Part shown: positions 47,497 to 59,200 of the stretch, one piece after another
Position numbering within the stretch: position 1 is the stretch's first letter
Layout of the letters: the number at the start of each line of letters is the position of its first letter
NCBI GenBank assembly: GCA_032871835.1
Contig: CM065296.1
Span: forward strand, 12,416,001-12,480,000
DNA from: Dipteronia dyeriana
Taxonomy: Eukaryota > Streptophyta > Magnoliopsida > Sapindales > Sapindaceae
DNA length: 64,000 nucleotides
Direction of reading: 5' to 3'
Program-made: the position numbers and the translations under genes
The notes under the pieces: generated by a model
What the model saw: the letters and a program-made list of their open reading frames with translations, nothing else
What the model was told of the DNA's origin: nothing
The model's database searches: none

Positions 47497-48433
47497 AAAA
47501 AGAAGCTATTTGTTTTAATTAGGGTTTTAGAATGGAGTGTTTTTAAAGAAAGAGTGTCAAAGGATAAAAAGCTAATTTTAGGACAAAATGGAGTTTCTTT
47601 AGACATTTTTAAAATTTAAGTTTTTAAGATGGAATATCTATTTCTACACACATGACAATTGAATTGCAGACAATGCAAGTGGGTGTTCTTATATATAAAT
47701 TGAGGTGGAGTTCGAAATACTCTTGGTTTAAATAGACCTAACTAGGGATGGTAAAGGGTCGGATTCGAACGGGATTTGTAAAATCCAAACCCTCACTTAC
47801 AAAAATTTTTCACACCCACGCTCGCCCTTGAACCCGCGTAAGTAAACGGGTTCGCGAACGGGTTTAAACCCGTAGGTTAGAGATGCACCCATACCCTCAC
47901 CCGCGAACCAATGCAGATTCACGGGTGGATACTTCACCCGCAGAGTACCCGTAAATCTGCAACCCACGAACCCGCGATTTGTTATTTATAAATTTTCACA
48001 TGTAATCACCTATTTGATACTTAACCGAATTAAATTTCCATCTTTAATTTCCTACTTGATACATTACAAACCAATAATAACCATAAATATAAAATGGTAA
48101 AAAATAATTCAAATGTCTATAATCTAAGGGTTCTTAAATCTTAATCCATAAGTAGTTGGGTACATAATTTATAAATTCATATTACATAAGTCAATGAAAA
48201 TATCAAAAGCACATAGAGCACAAATAAATAAAAAGGCAAGTTCACAAATCACAACCACACCAAACATTTTGATTTATCATCTCATCCTCAAGTTCCATCA
48301 CCAAATTTGTCACCAAGTTTTTCACAACCTTTTTTATTCCTACAATATTAAATTAAAAATCAATTAGATATACATTCAATTAAAATAAAATAGTTATAAA
48401 CTCATTAGTAACAAAATTATTTTACCTCATCAA

Positions 48434-50691
48434 TCATCGATCATTATCATATTCTTTCTCAAATGCTTCAAATTTGTTTTCTTCTGCTGAATCAAATTAG
48501 GAACAAAATATACGAGTTAAAAATATTGAAATAAATAATATAAAATATTCAATAGACAATACGATATTCATACCATTTAATTGAGTCCATAACCAATCTT
48601 GAGCACACATTAATGCCTCTATTGTCTTTACATGCAACCTACTACAGTGAGGACTCACAAATCTACCGCCAGTGCTAAAAGCTGACTCATATGCAACCGT
48701 AGATACAGGAATAGCCAAAATATCTCTAGATATGCAATGCAAAGTAGGATACTTAGATGCATTTACATTCCACCATCTCAATATGTCAAAATTATCGGTT
48801 CTTGGAATGATTGGTTCATCCAAATAATAATCCAACTCCGTCTTCATTTGAGTAGTAGCAGAATGGGTGGAACTAAGAAACTGATCAAATATTGATAAAG
48901 AATTTAATCTTGAATGAACCATTATTGATGGAGACAATGAAACATGTGTAGAATTCGCACTTGAGGAAGAACTTGAAGCTTTCAACTTTGCCTTATACTC
49001 TCTAACAATCCTCAACAAAATATCTTGTACATTTTTTATCTCACTGGAAGCTCTGTCTCCATAGATAATAGGAAAGTAACAATCAATGATTTTCATCTTA
49101 AATCTAGGATCCAAAATTGTTGCCATAACCATAAAACCATGAAATTCACTCCAATAACTATCAAACTTTTGTGCCATAGCTAATGCCATTAGTCTTATTT
49201 CTTCAACTGTGGACGTACCCCATTGACTAATGGCACACCTAATGTCACACAAGATGGGTAGATAATTGTTGGCCGTAGGATACTTGGTTCCTGAAAATTG
49301 TTCCGTTGCCACAAAAAACACTTCAAGCCTATCACTAATCTCTTTTGCAAACACCCAATCATTTTCGGTTAGCACACAATTATATTGTGAATCTCTCTGT
49401 CTCAAACGAGGAAAAACATTCTTATAAATTAAAGCAAAGCGAATAATTAGAAATGTAGAGTTCCACCTCGTGTTACAATCAAGGGCCAACTTTTTTACGC
49501 TCACAATTTCTAATTCGCGGACAGTTTCAAGAAACTTTTCATCTCTCTTAGGTAATGATGTCCAATAAGAGACACTACCTCGAATCCTATAAATACTATC
49601 GTTAATGACATCCAACCCATCCTTCACTATCAAATTTGATAAATGGGCAGAACAACGAATATGAAACATTTCTTCATTTAATAAAGTCGAGCCACTAGAA
49701 AGCTTGTCTAAGATAATTGGAATCATAGCATTATTAGTACTACAATTATCCACAGTTAACGCAGATACCTTTTTCACAATATGCCAATCTAGTATGCAAT
49801 CCATCATCGCATCAGCAAGCACCACAAAAGTGTGTGGACATTGAACATGTGCAAACCTATAAAAGATATTAGCGCAAGAAATTGTATTAACAATTAAAAC
49901 TATAAGGAAATTACAATCACAAACTATTAACAAATTACAATCAATACAAGTAAATGTGTAAAATAGGTTTGATATAGTACCTTATGATTCGACTTTGTAA
50001 CGCCCACTCATTGTCCACAAAATGTGTTGTAATTGCCATAAACCCCTTCCTTTGATTATTGCATGTCCACATGTCAGTAGTAATTGCAATCCGCCCTTTA
50101 TTTCTCTTCAACAAGTCTAATGTTTTAACCCTTTCATAATCATACAATTTCATGATATCACTTTTCAATGTATTCCTAGTGGGTATTTTAAACATCGGTT
50201 GAACCGAGGAAATAAATCTTTGAAACTCGGAATGATCTACGATACTAAGAGGGTACTCATGCAAAATAACCATATTTGCAAGCTCTCTTCTAGCAATATC
50301 TTGATCAAACTGAAAAGTACTAAGTTTTACATCTCCCTCTTTTGTTTTCGTAGCTTTTATCATTTGTTTGACATCATGAAATATTCTATGGGGACATTGT
50401 TCCAAATGTCAACGCAAATGAGATGTTCCACTTCTACTCTTTGCCGATAATCTCTTCTTACAATTTTGCAAACGGCAGTAAATACCTCACCATGCTTTTC
50501 TCTATCAAAATAGAGCCACACATTCGATGTCAACTTTCTTTTCCCATTTTCAATAACATTGCTATCAAACTCAAGTGTATTAAATTCAACATCCATATTA
50601 TTAATATCATCATTAGTTGATTGACTAACCAACGAACTTCGATTGTCTTCGTCTTGGTACAACTTGTTCCCGTCGACGGTGTTGTAGACAT
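48434..50691 (-). pseudogene. hAT transposase, copy 1 (frameshifted at the N-terminus)
   Basis: Exons on the minus strand are 50691-49981, 49856-48574 and 48486-48434, with GT/AG introns of 124 and 87 bp. They encode a BED zinc finger, an RNase H-like catalytic region (ITTDMWTCNNQRKGFMAIT; LTVDNCSTNNAMIPIILDKL; CSAHLSNLIVKDGL), the plant hAT RNase-H-fold segment (YWSEFHGFMV...LDPRFKM) and the C-terminal dimerisation domain (LDYYLDEP...ILAIPVSTVAYESAFSTGGRFVS). Compared with copy 2, one base is lost near codon 13 and one in the BED finger, so the finger cannot form. Downstream of the finger the frame is open. The family is RICESLEEPER/DAYSLEEPER-like. Confidence 0.9.
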
Positions 50692-50869
50692 CTTAATTTT
50701 GATGAGAATAACTAGAAAAACAAAAAAAATACAAATTTGTTCATCTAATCTAATAAATACAAAGCAAAACAGAGATGGATTTGATGTTATACTGTGTAAA
50801 AAACTAACAGAGAATGACAATGAATACAAACATTCGTATATATGTAATTCCTTCTAGAATTTCACTCAA

Positions 50870-52000
50870 AATCAAAAGTATTAGGTAACACTTCTTCATT
50901 AACTTCGACAAAGCTAATTAAAAGATTCAAGAGATTTAAAAGTAAAAATCGGGAGGTCCTACTTTTTCAATCACCAACATTTAATAAATTCAATTCAATT
51001 CAATTGATGAGAATGTTCATTCTATACGTAATTCTCTCTTTGTGGGTGCCAACTGCCAACTGTTATTATATTTTAAGAATTACTCTCTAGACTCTAGCTT
51101 ATTATATGTCATCAATGGATGATCATTGTAAAAATTAATTAACTAGTACAAGAATAACAAATAAAAGTAAATCATATTACTGTCGATGTGATCTTGGTCT
51201 GAGAATGATTTGCGATGTTGTTTCAACATACCAGAACCTTGATGCTTTGTACTCTGTTTCTTGAAAACCGACCTCAGCAAATCTGCACCTGATGCAACCT
51301 GGATGCAAAACAAACTCTTATAATTGGTTGTTTTGAGTTGCAATTCCAGCTTTAAAATATTCTATAGAATGCACAGTTTCACACTTTTATCACAGATTCA
51401 CAAGGCAAGATATCCTCTGAGTCTTGTAAACATCAGACTCTTGTAAGTTGTAAACAAAACAATTAATACAAGTTTCTAATCTCTGAATCTCTCTATTAAA
51501 AAGAGTTCGTCACCAAGAAGATAGAAACCATAGCAAAACCAAAAACAAATGGACTGAGACATAGCAGAATATAAAGAACAACACAATGCAAAATACCTAG
51601 GTAAAAGTGTAAAACAGAGGCAATTGCCCAGAAAACTACTAGAATATTCAAAATCAAGACTTGAGTAGGCAACTCATCAATTTTAAACAAAAAATACTTC
51701 TCTAAACATAAGAAACTTGAATAAAAAAAGTACATGTACTAGAGCTCTTTTATGGCCTTATGGAGGTGCTCGTCGGTTTCAATTAGGTGGCGATCGGTGT
51801 CGGAATCAAGGCTTTTTCCGGCGAGAGTGTGTTGTCTGATTTAGTTTTAGAGAGAGAGACGAAGTTGAAGTGTGGTAAGAGAAGAAACGGCGCAATGAAT
51901 TGTTTAGGAAAATATGATAGGGTTTGACTGTATCTCGTTATTTTACTTTTTTACTTAAATAAATGTTGTGTCATATATTCAAGCGGGTTCGCATGTCCGA
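50870..52000 (-). other. 5' leader of hAT copy 1 with conserved short frames
   Basis: Two frames here (51735-51496 and 51343-51143) are conserved almost unchanged in copy 2 (56723-56917 and 57071-57271). One is hydrophobic (LPTQVLILNILVVFWAIASVLHFYL). The other reads IQVASGADLLRSVFKKQSTKHQGSGMLKQH. A CT-rich start (near 51855) looks like a transcript 5' end. They may be untranslated exons of the transposase gene or a captured host piece; I cannot tell which. Confidence 0.4.
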
Positions 52001-52163
52001 TCCGTGTATTCGTTTTTTCAATATGTATCCTTCAGTAAATCTGTCGGATTTTTCAATAAACGGGTTTATAGATCTGCGGGTCATAAATTTACCATCCATA
52101 TCCTATTCTATAAAGTCGGATTCAAACGGATACCCAAAAATATAAGTCAAATTGTCATCCCTG

Positions 52164-52483
52164 GACCTACCCCATTTCTCTAGACCCAATTATGAAAGTT
52201 AGGTCCGATAACCTAAATCGACGTGGTAAGAAAAATATCAGTATAAAAACAACTACACAAGAACCGTACGATACATGAAAACGGAGAACGAGAACCAATC
52301 TAGTCCAGGAATTCAAGAAACAAATTTTTAACACCTGTCAACTCTAAAATTGTACATATCTAGTTGCCTCTCCACCGTCCACGTGTCCCCAAACATAACT
52401 ACATGACCCTTAAATTCATTGTATCCTCTTAATCGTTAAAAAAAGAACAGATTCGAAAACACACATCCACAAGACAAAACAAA
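52164..52483 (+). promoter_or_regulatory. ISU1 upstream region left between hAT copy 1 and the start codon
   Basis: Only 320 bp separate the hAT end from the ATG. GTATAAAAAC at 52241-52250 is a possible TATA box and CCACGTGTCC at 52379-52388 contains a G-box (CACGTG). Part of the stretch (to 52350) is duplicated at 33674-33771. No expression evidence is available. Confidence 0.5.
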
Positions 52484-55420
52484 ATGCTGAGATTGGCTTC
52501 AAAGAAGATACTAGGTCTAGCGATGAGCGATGGCCAGTCGGTGTCGCGGCCGGCACAGGCGGTGTTTCCGCGATTCTATCACGAGAACGTCATAGAGCAC
52601 TACAACAACCCGAGAAACGTCGGGTCGTTTGACAAGAACGACCCGAACGTCGGTACCGGCCTCGTCGGCGCACCGGCTTGTGGCGATGTGATGAAGCTGC
52701 AGATTAAGGTCGACGAGAAGACCGGTCAGATCGTCGACGCCCGTTTCAAGACCTTCGGGTGCGGGTCTGCCATCGCTTCATCGTCTGTTGGTAGGTGATT
52801 GTGTGGTTCTTTTTATGTTAATTGTTTGGCTTTGTTGAAATTAAAAATTTAGGGAGCTATTGTGTATTTAAATAATGCGATAATTTTTGGTTGTTATGAT
52901 TATTGAATTTACATTTTTTTATAAAGATGTTTTGGTTGCTGTAGCTTTGATAAGGTACACATTTGCCTTGGCTATTTGATTTAACTTTTATTGGCAATTT
53001 GACGTAAGCCGGATGTGCTTATGTTCATGACCTAACAAGAATGGACTACAAGCATTTAATTTACATTCATTGACGCTGCTGCGATTGTTAGATTCATAAT
53101 TGGTGCTGTACCAATATATTATTGTGTGAGCATGAATTATGCAAAAGCTTATGGTAGTGACTATGGAGGTTTGGTGGCTGTGGAGACTATGGCTGTAATT
53201 GTGGAGTGGAGGTAACTATGGCAAGTCTAATTTTATTAAAAAAATTTGAAAGCAACTTTTGAGATTTTATTTTTACAAAACTTTCATATCACCTATTCAT
53301 CATTGAAATTGCACTTAAGAGAAGTGAGGATGTTGTCCGTGGACACGGGACAGAAAAGAGAGAATGCAACAAAGGAGCTCTATGAGATTGAGTTTGGATG
53401 TTTCCTTTATTATCTTGACTCTTGAGGGAGTTGAGCATGATAATTATATTTGAAGAGTGAGTTGATTGGTGGCTGGAAGTTTTCTCTCTTAGTATAACTT
53501 TTTGAGGATTGCAGTTGAAGCTCCTTCAGCTCTGTTCTCATCTGGGATCCTATTTTTGACAATTATTAAAGTTTGGCTACATGGTCTTCATCTTGCTTAT
53601 ATGAACCTTTAGAAAAGGTTGTTTGCCATTTTTTTCAGTTAAGGTTGTTTGACGTTTATATATATACAGAGATGTTTTGGTTGTTGTAGCTTTGATAAGG
53701 TACACATGTGCCTTGGATATTTGATTTAACTTTTATTGGCAATTTGACATAAGCCGGATGTGCTTATGTTCATGACCTAATAAGAATGGACTACCAGCAT
53801 TTAATTTATATTCATTGATGCTGATGCGATTGTTAGATTCATAATTGGCGCTGTACCAATATATTACCAATTTATTTAAGCTGTTTGCTTGTGGGATTTG
53901 CTTGTGGAACTGAAAAGAACTTTTGATCTAGTTTTACTATTCTTTTAGTTTTTACTACTGTATCTATCATTTGGGTTGAGGGTTTGATCTTTTTTTTTCA
54001 ACAGCTAGCATTATAAGTATACTACATTGATTTGATTCTTGGGACACCTGATGCAAGTATTGTTGAATGGCATTATTTCTTATGTAAAGGATATTTAGTG
54101 CTATTCTAAGTGGCGGTTTTGCTGAGGTTATTCCTAGAACAGATAGTATACTGGCAGCATGATCCTTCAACTGCCTCGTTGAGCACAAGGCAGCCAAGTT
54201 TAAGAAACCTATATCTCCTTCGCTTTTGGTCATTATCATTAACGTTTGTATGTATGTTTTATTGACTAGTAGAATTTCTTAAAGTCATGTCCCTGTTTAG
54301 TTTTTGCTGCATTAGTTGATTGTCTTGGCTTTAAATGGTTAGTTTGAAGACTTACTTAATATGGTTTCTCATGTTTCAGCAACGGAATGGGTGAAAGGGA
54401 AGCAAATGCAGGAAGTCTTGACCATCAAAAACACGTGAGTTTTGTGTCTTATCTCTAAATTAAATATGCTCGTTGTTGTAACAGAGTTTACAAATAGTGC
54501 CTTTTGTTATTCACTTTAGTGAATGTTTTGTGCTTTACATTTTATTCAATTACTTGCTTTAATATTGTTTTGATGTGAAGGAATTGGGTCATTTTATGAT
54601 GAATTATATTAATTGTATGGTAATATTAGTGGGGGATCATTTTTCTTTGCTGTTGTAAGAAGACAATTTTTGTCTCAAAAAATTTATGCATGGATGTAAA
54701 TATGGCACCCCTTATAACCTAAATGTCAAGTTATTCATTAAATCAACTGAATAAATAGAATAGAATAACCCTTAATCTGTGGTTTTTCCTAATATATATA
54801 TATCCTATAAGGCTAAAAATTTATGCATGGATGTGAGTATGGCACCCTTAACCTAAATGCCATGTTATTAATACATTCAATTAAATAAATAGAATAGAAC
54901 AACCCTTAATCCGTGGTTTATGTTTATATATATATACAAGGCTAAAACTTCAATAGGCTCCTTCAATCTTTGGCTTGAAAAAAAAAGATATCGCCTTGAC
55001 AATCACTCTATTCTTTATGGGAAAAGTTTTAAAATGTTTTTCGATACATGAGGAAACAGTAATCTCTAAGATGGTCCAGATATTATTCTCCTCTTGAGTT
55101 TTTTTTTTTTTGTTATTAAATTCCTCTTGATATTGCCTTGAGTTTGTTTTCTGGTTATTATATTCCTCTTGAGGTTGCTTGCTGTTGAGTGGCCGAACAC
55201 CTAATCTGTTTGCTGCTAGAGAATGCAAATGTGACTCTTCTTAACTTTTAAAATTTGTTGCAGGGAGATTGCAAAACATCTTTCTCTGCCACCAGTTAAG
55301 CTGCATTGCAGTATGCTTGCCGAAGATGCTATCAAGGCAGCTGTGAAAGATTATGAAGCTAAACGTGCGAAAAGTGCAAGTCCAGAGGCAGCAACGGTTG
55401 AGAAGACCGCTGATGCTTGA
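52484..55420 (+). CDS. ISU1: mitochondrial iron-sulfur cluster assembly scaffold (IscU/ISU1), three exons
   Basis: Exons 52484-52790, 54380-54434 and 55264-55420 (GT/AG introns) join to 519 bases, encoding 172 residues, the normal plant ISU length. Residues 1-30 (MLRLASKKILGLAM...) are basic and Ser/Ala-rich, as a mitochondrial targeting peptide. The NifU_N/IscU core follows: YHENVIEHYNNPRNVGSFD, cysteine 1 in GAPACGDVM, cysteine 2 in KTFGCGSAIASSS, and LPPVKLHCSMLAEDAI with the HSCA-chaperone LPPVK motif and cysteine 3. It builds [2Fe-2S] clusters with cysteine desulfurase NFS1 and frataxin. No stop or splice fault is seen. hAT copies stand on both sides and a MULE begins 249 bp past the stop. 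Confidence 0.96.
52925..53866 (+). repeat. 197-bp direct repeat within ISU1 intron 1
   Basis: 52925-53121 and 53670-53866 match closely (shared TTGATAAGGTACACAT, ATTGGCAATTTGACRTAAGC, TTAGATTCATAATTGG) at an offset of 745 bases. The DNA between has no gene. The repeated piece is not present in the partial ISU1 copy. Confidence 0.9.
54676..54946 (+). repeat. tandem duplication of about 137 bp in ISU1 intron 2
   Basis: TTTATGCATGGATGT occurs at 54683 and 54820, ATAGAATAGAA near 54760 and 54890, and CCCTTAATC near 54770 and 54903. The two units abut and differ by a few indels. Confidence 0.85.
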
Positions 55421-55629
55421 GCTGAATTGATGTGATATCGTTTATAACTTTTCTGCTTGTGGGTGTCTAGCAGTTGTAATTCATATGATGTTGGAATACT
55501 TTTTGTCTTTTGTAAGCAAAGTATGGAATGGAGGTTGGACTCGGGAACCGTCACGCTGATACACCTAAATATTGCTGTTCCAGGGTATACAATACAGGTC
55601 ATATGTTTTTTTGTTAGAACCAGTTAATG

Positions 55630-55635
55630 AATAAA
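55630..55635 (+). terminator. polyadenylation signal of ISU1
   Basis: AATAAA lies 210 bases after the stop codon and 34 bases before the MULE end. The MULE therefore begins just at or beyond the likely 3' end of the mRNA. Confidence 0.55.
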
Positions 55636-56255
55636 GGGGTGCTTATTGTGTAAATAAATTATCTATTAAGGTAAATCGTATTTTAATTCTCATAGTTTGT
55701 TTTAATGTGCGTTTAGTGTACGGTTTCGTGGAATTGTAACTTTTAATCATTTTGTAACCGAATTTGTTAAAAGTACACATTTTAGCATGTCTGTGAAATG
55801 ACTTTAATGCCTTTGATTGGTGCTAACCACATTGAAAAACCTATTTTACCCTTAACCATTAAAAAGTAATATTTTAAAAAAAAAGTAATGTTAATTAAAT
55901 TATAAAATAAAAATCGACATCAGACCTAAATTATCATCGATCCTAACACTAGACCAAAAACTAAATCATCTTCACCAAACCTAACATATACCTAGTCGCC
56001 CTTCATGGCTTCATCACCAAACCCGAGCCGCCTTTCATCACATCCAACAACCACCAACAACCACTTCCGAATCAAACCATCCACACCAATTGTCAATCAC
56101 CAACACTAACCCAGAAATAAATCCACACCACACCGCCTTCAAACCACCACCAAACCTACACCGTCACCACCACTACGACAAACAACCATTAAAGAAACCA
56201 AATCGACAGTGATTCGAACCATACCCACCCATTCCATCTCGTTAATGATTAGATC

Positions 56256-59200
56256 TAGGGATGACAATTTGACCCGAACCCGAACCCAACCCTGTAGTGT
56301 AGGGTGTGGATGGTGAATTTACGATCCGTTGATCCGTAAACCCATTTAATAAAAAACCCGTCGGGTTCGTGGACGGGTACAGATTGAAAAAACGAATCCG
56401 CTGATTGGACCCGCAAACCTGCTTGAATATATGACAACATTTTTTTAAGTAAAAAGGTAAAATAACGAGATACAGTCAAACCCAATCATATTTTCCTAAA
56501 CAATTCATTGCGCCGTTTATTCTCTTACCACACTTCAACTTCGTCTCTCTCTCTAAAACTAAATCAGACAACACACTCTTGGCGGAAAAAGCCTCGATTC
56601 CGACACCGATCGCCACCTTATTGACACCGACGAGCACCTCCGTAAGGCCATATATGAGATCTAGTACAGGCACTGTTTTTATTCGAGTTTCTTACGTTTA
56701 GAGAAGTATTTTATTTTATTTTTTGTTTAAAATTGATGAGTTGCCTACTCAAGTCTTGATTTTGAATATTCTAGTAGTTTTCTGGGCAATTGCCTCTGTT
56801 TTACACTTTTACCTAGATATTTTGCCTTGTGTTGTTCTTTATATTCTGTTATGTATCAGTCCATTTGTTTTTGGTTTTGCTATGGTTTCTATCTTCTTGG
56901 TGACGAGCTCTTTTTAATAGATAGATTCAGAGATTAGGAACTTGTATTAATTGTTTTGTTTACAACTTACAAGAGTCTGATGTTTACAAGACTCAGAGGA
57001 TGTCTTGCCTTGTGAATCTGTGATAAAAGTGTGAAACTGTGCATTCTATAGAATATTTTAAAGCTGGAAATTGCAACTCAAAACAACCAACTATAAGAGT
57101 TTGTTTTGCATCCAGGTTGCATCAGGTGCAGATTTGCTGAGGTCGGTCTTCAAGAAACAGAGTACAAAGCATCAAGGTTCTGGTATGTTGAAACAACATC
57201 GTAAATCATTCTCAGACCATGATCACATCGACAGTAATATGATTTACTTTTATTTGTTATTCTTGTACTAGTTAATTAATTTTCACAATGATCATCCATT
57301 GATGACATATAATAAGCTAGAGTCTAGAGAGTAAAGATGTATATAAAGACCTTTTCAAATTTTACATTCTATCTTTTCTCAATTATTTGGTCATTTTAAT
57401 TCTTAAAATATAATAACAGTTGGCAGTTGGCACCCACAAAGAGAGAATTACGTATAGAATGAACATTCTCATCAATTGAATTGAATTGAATTTATTATAT
57501 GTTGGTGATTGAAAAAGTAGGACCTCCCATTTTTTACTTTTGAATCTCTTGAATCTTGTAATTAGCTTTGTTGAAGTTAATGAATAAGTGTTACCTAATA
57601 CTTTTGATTTTGAGTGAAATTCTAGAAGGAATTATATATATATGAATGTTTGTATTCATTGTCACTCTGTTAGTTTTTTACACAGTATAACATGAAATCT
57701 TTCTCTGTTTTGCTTTGTATTTATTAGATTAGATGAACAAATTTGTATTTTTTTTTTGTTTTTCTAGTTATTCTCATCAAAATTAAGATGGCTACAACAT
57801 CGTCGACGGGAACAAGTTGTACCCAAGGCGAAGACAATCGAAGTCCGTTGCTTAGTCAATCAACTAATGATGATATTAATAATATGGATGTTGAATTTAA
57901 TACACTTGAGTTTGATAGGAACGTTATTGAAAATGGGAAAAGAAAGTTGACATCGAATGTGTGGCTCTATTTTGATAGAGAAAAGCATGGTGAGGTATTT
58001 ACTACCGTTTGCAAAAATTGTAAGAAGAGATTATTGGCAAAGAGTAGAAGTGGAACATCTCATTTGCGTGGACATTTGGAATGATGTCCCCATAGAATAT
58101 TTCATGATGTCAAACGAATGATAAAAGCTACGAAAACAAAAGAGGGAGATGTAAAACTTAGTACTTTTCAGTTTGATCAAGATATTGCTAGAAGAGATCT
58201 TGCAAATATGATCATTTTGCATGAGTACCCTCTTAGTATTGTAGATCATTCCGGGTTTCAAAGATTTATTTCCTCGGTTCAGCCGATGTTTAAAATACCC
58301 ACTAAGAATACATTGAAAAGTGATATCATGAAATTGTATGATTATGAGAAGGTTAAAACATTAGACTTGTTGAATAGAAATAAAGGGAGGATTGCAATTA
58401 CTATTGACATGTGGACATGCAATAATCAAAGGAAGAGGTTTATGGCAATCACAACACATTTTATGGACACTGTGTGGGTGTTAAAAAGTCGAATCATAAG
58501 GTACTATATCAAACCTATTTTACATATTTACTTGTATTGATTGTAATTTGTTAATAGTTTGTGATTGTAATTTCTTTATAGTTTTAATTGTTAATACAAT
58601 TTCTTGCGCTATTATCTTTTATAGGTTTGCACATGTTCAATGTCCACACACTTCTGTGGTGCTTGCTGATGCGATGATGGATTGCATACTAGATTGGCAT
58701 ATTGAGAAAAAGGTATCTACGTTAACTGTGGATAATTGTAGTACTAATAATGCTATGATTCCAATTATCTTAGACAAGCTTTCTAGTGACTCGACTTTAT
58801 TAAATGGAGAAATATTTCATATTCGTTGTTCTGCACATATATTAAATTTGATAGTGAAGGATGGGTTGGATGTCATTAATGATAGTATTGATATGATTCG
58901 GGGTAGTCTCTTATTGGACAGCATCACCTAAGAGAGAGGAAAAGTTTCTTGAAACTGTCTGTGAATTAGAAATTGTGAACACTAAAAAGTTGGCCCTTGA
59001 TTGTAAAACGAGGTGGAACTCTACATTTCTAATGATTCGCTCTGCTTTAATTAATAAGAATATTTTTCCTCGTTTGAGACAGAGAGATTCACAATATAAA
59101 TGTGTGCCAACCGAAAATGATTAGGTGTTTGCAAAAGAGATTAGTGATAGGCTTGAAGTGTTTTTTGTGGCAACGGAACAATTGTCAGGAACCAAGTATC

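Larger units (their letters stand above)
47743..52163 (-). mobile_element. hAT DNA transposon, copy 1, next to the ISU1 promoter
   Basis: Ends TAGGGATGG and GTCATCCCTG are the terminal repeats. 8-bp duplications GACCTAAC (47735-47742) and GACCTACC (52164-52171) flank it. A matching unoccupied site exists at about 32528-32537. It carries a minus-strand transposase gene and GC-rich subterminal CGGGTTCG repeats. It matches the inverted copy 56256-60746 from end to end. Confidence 0.95.
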
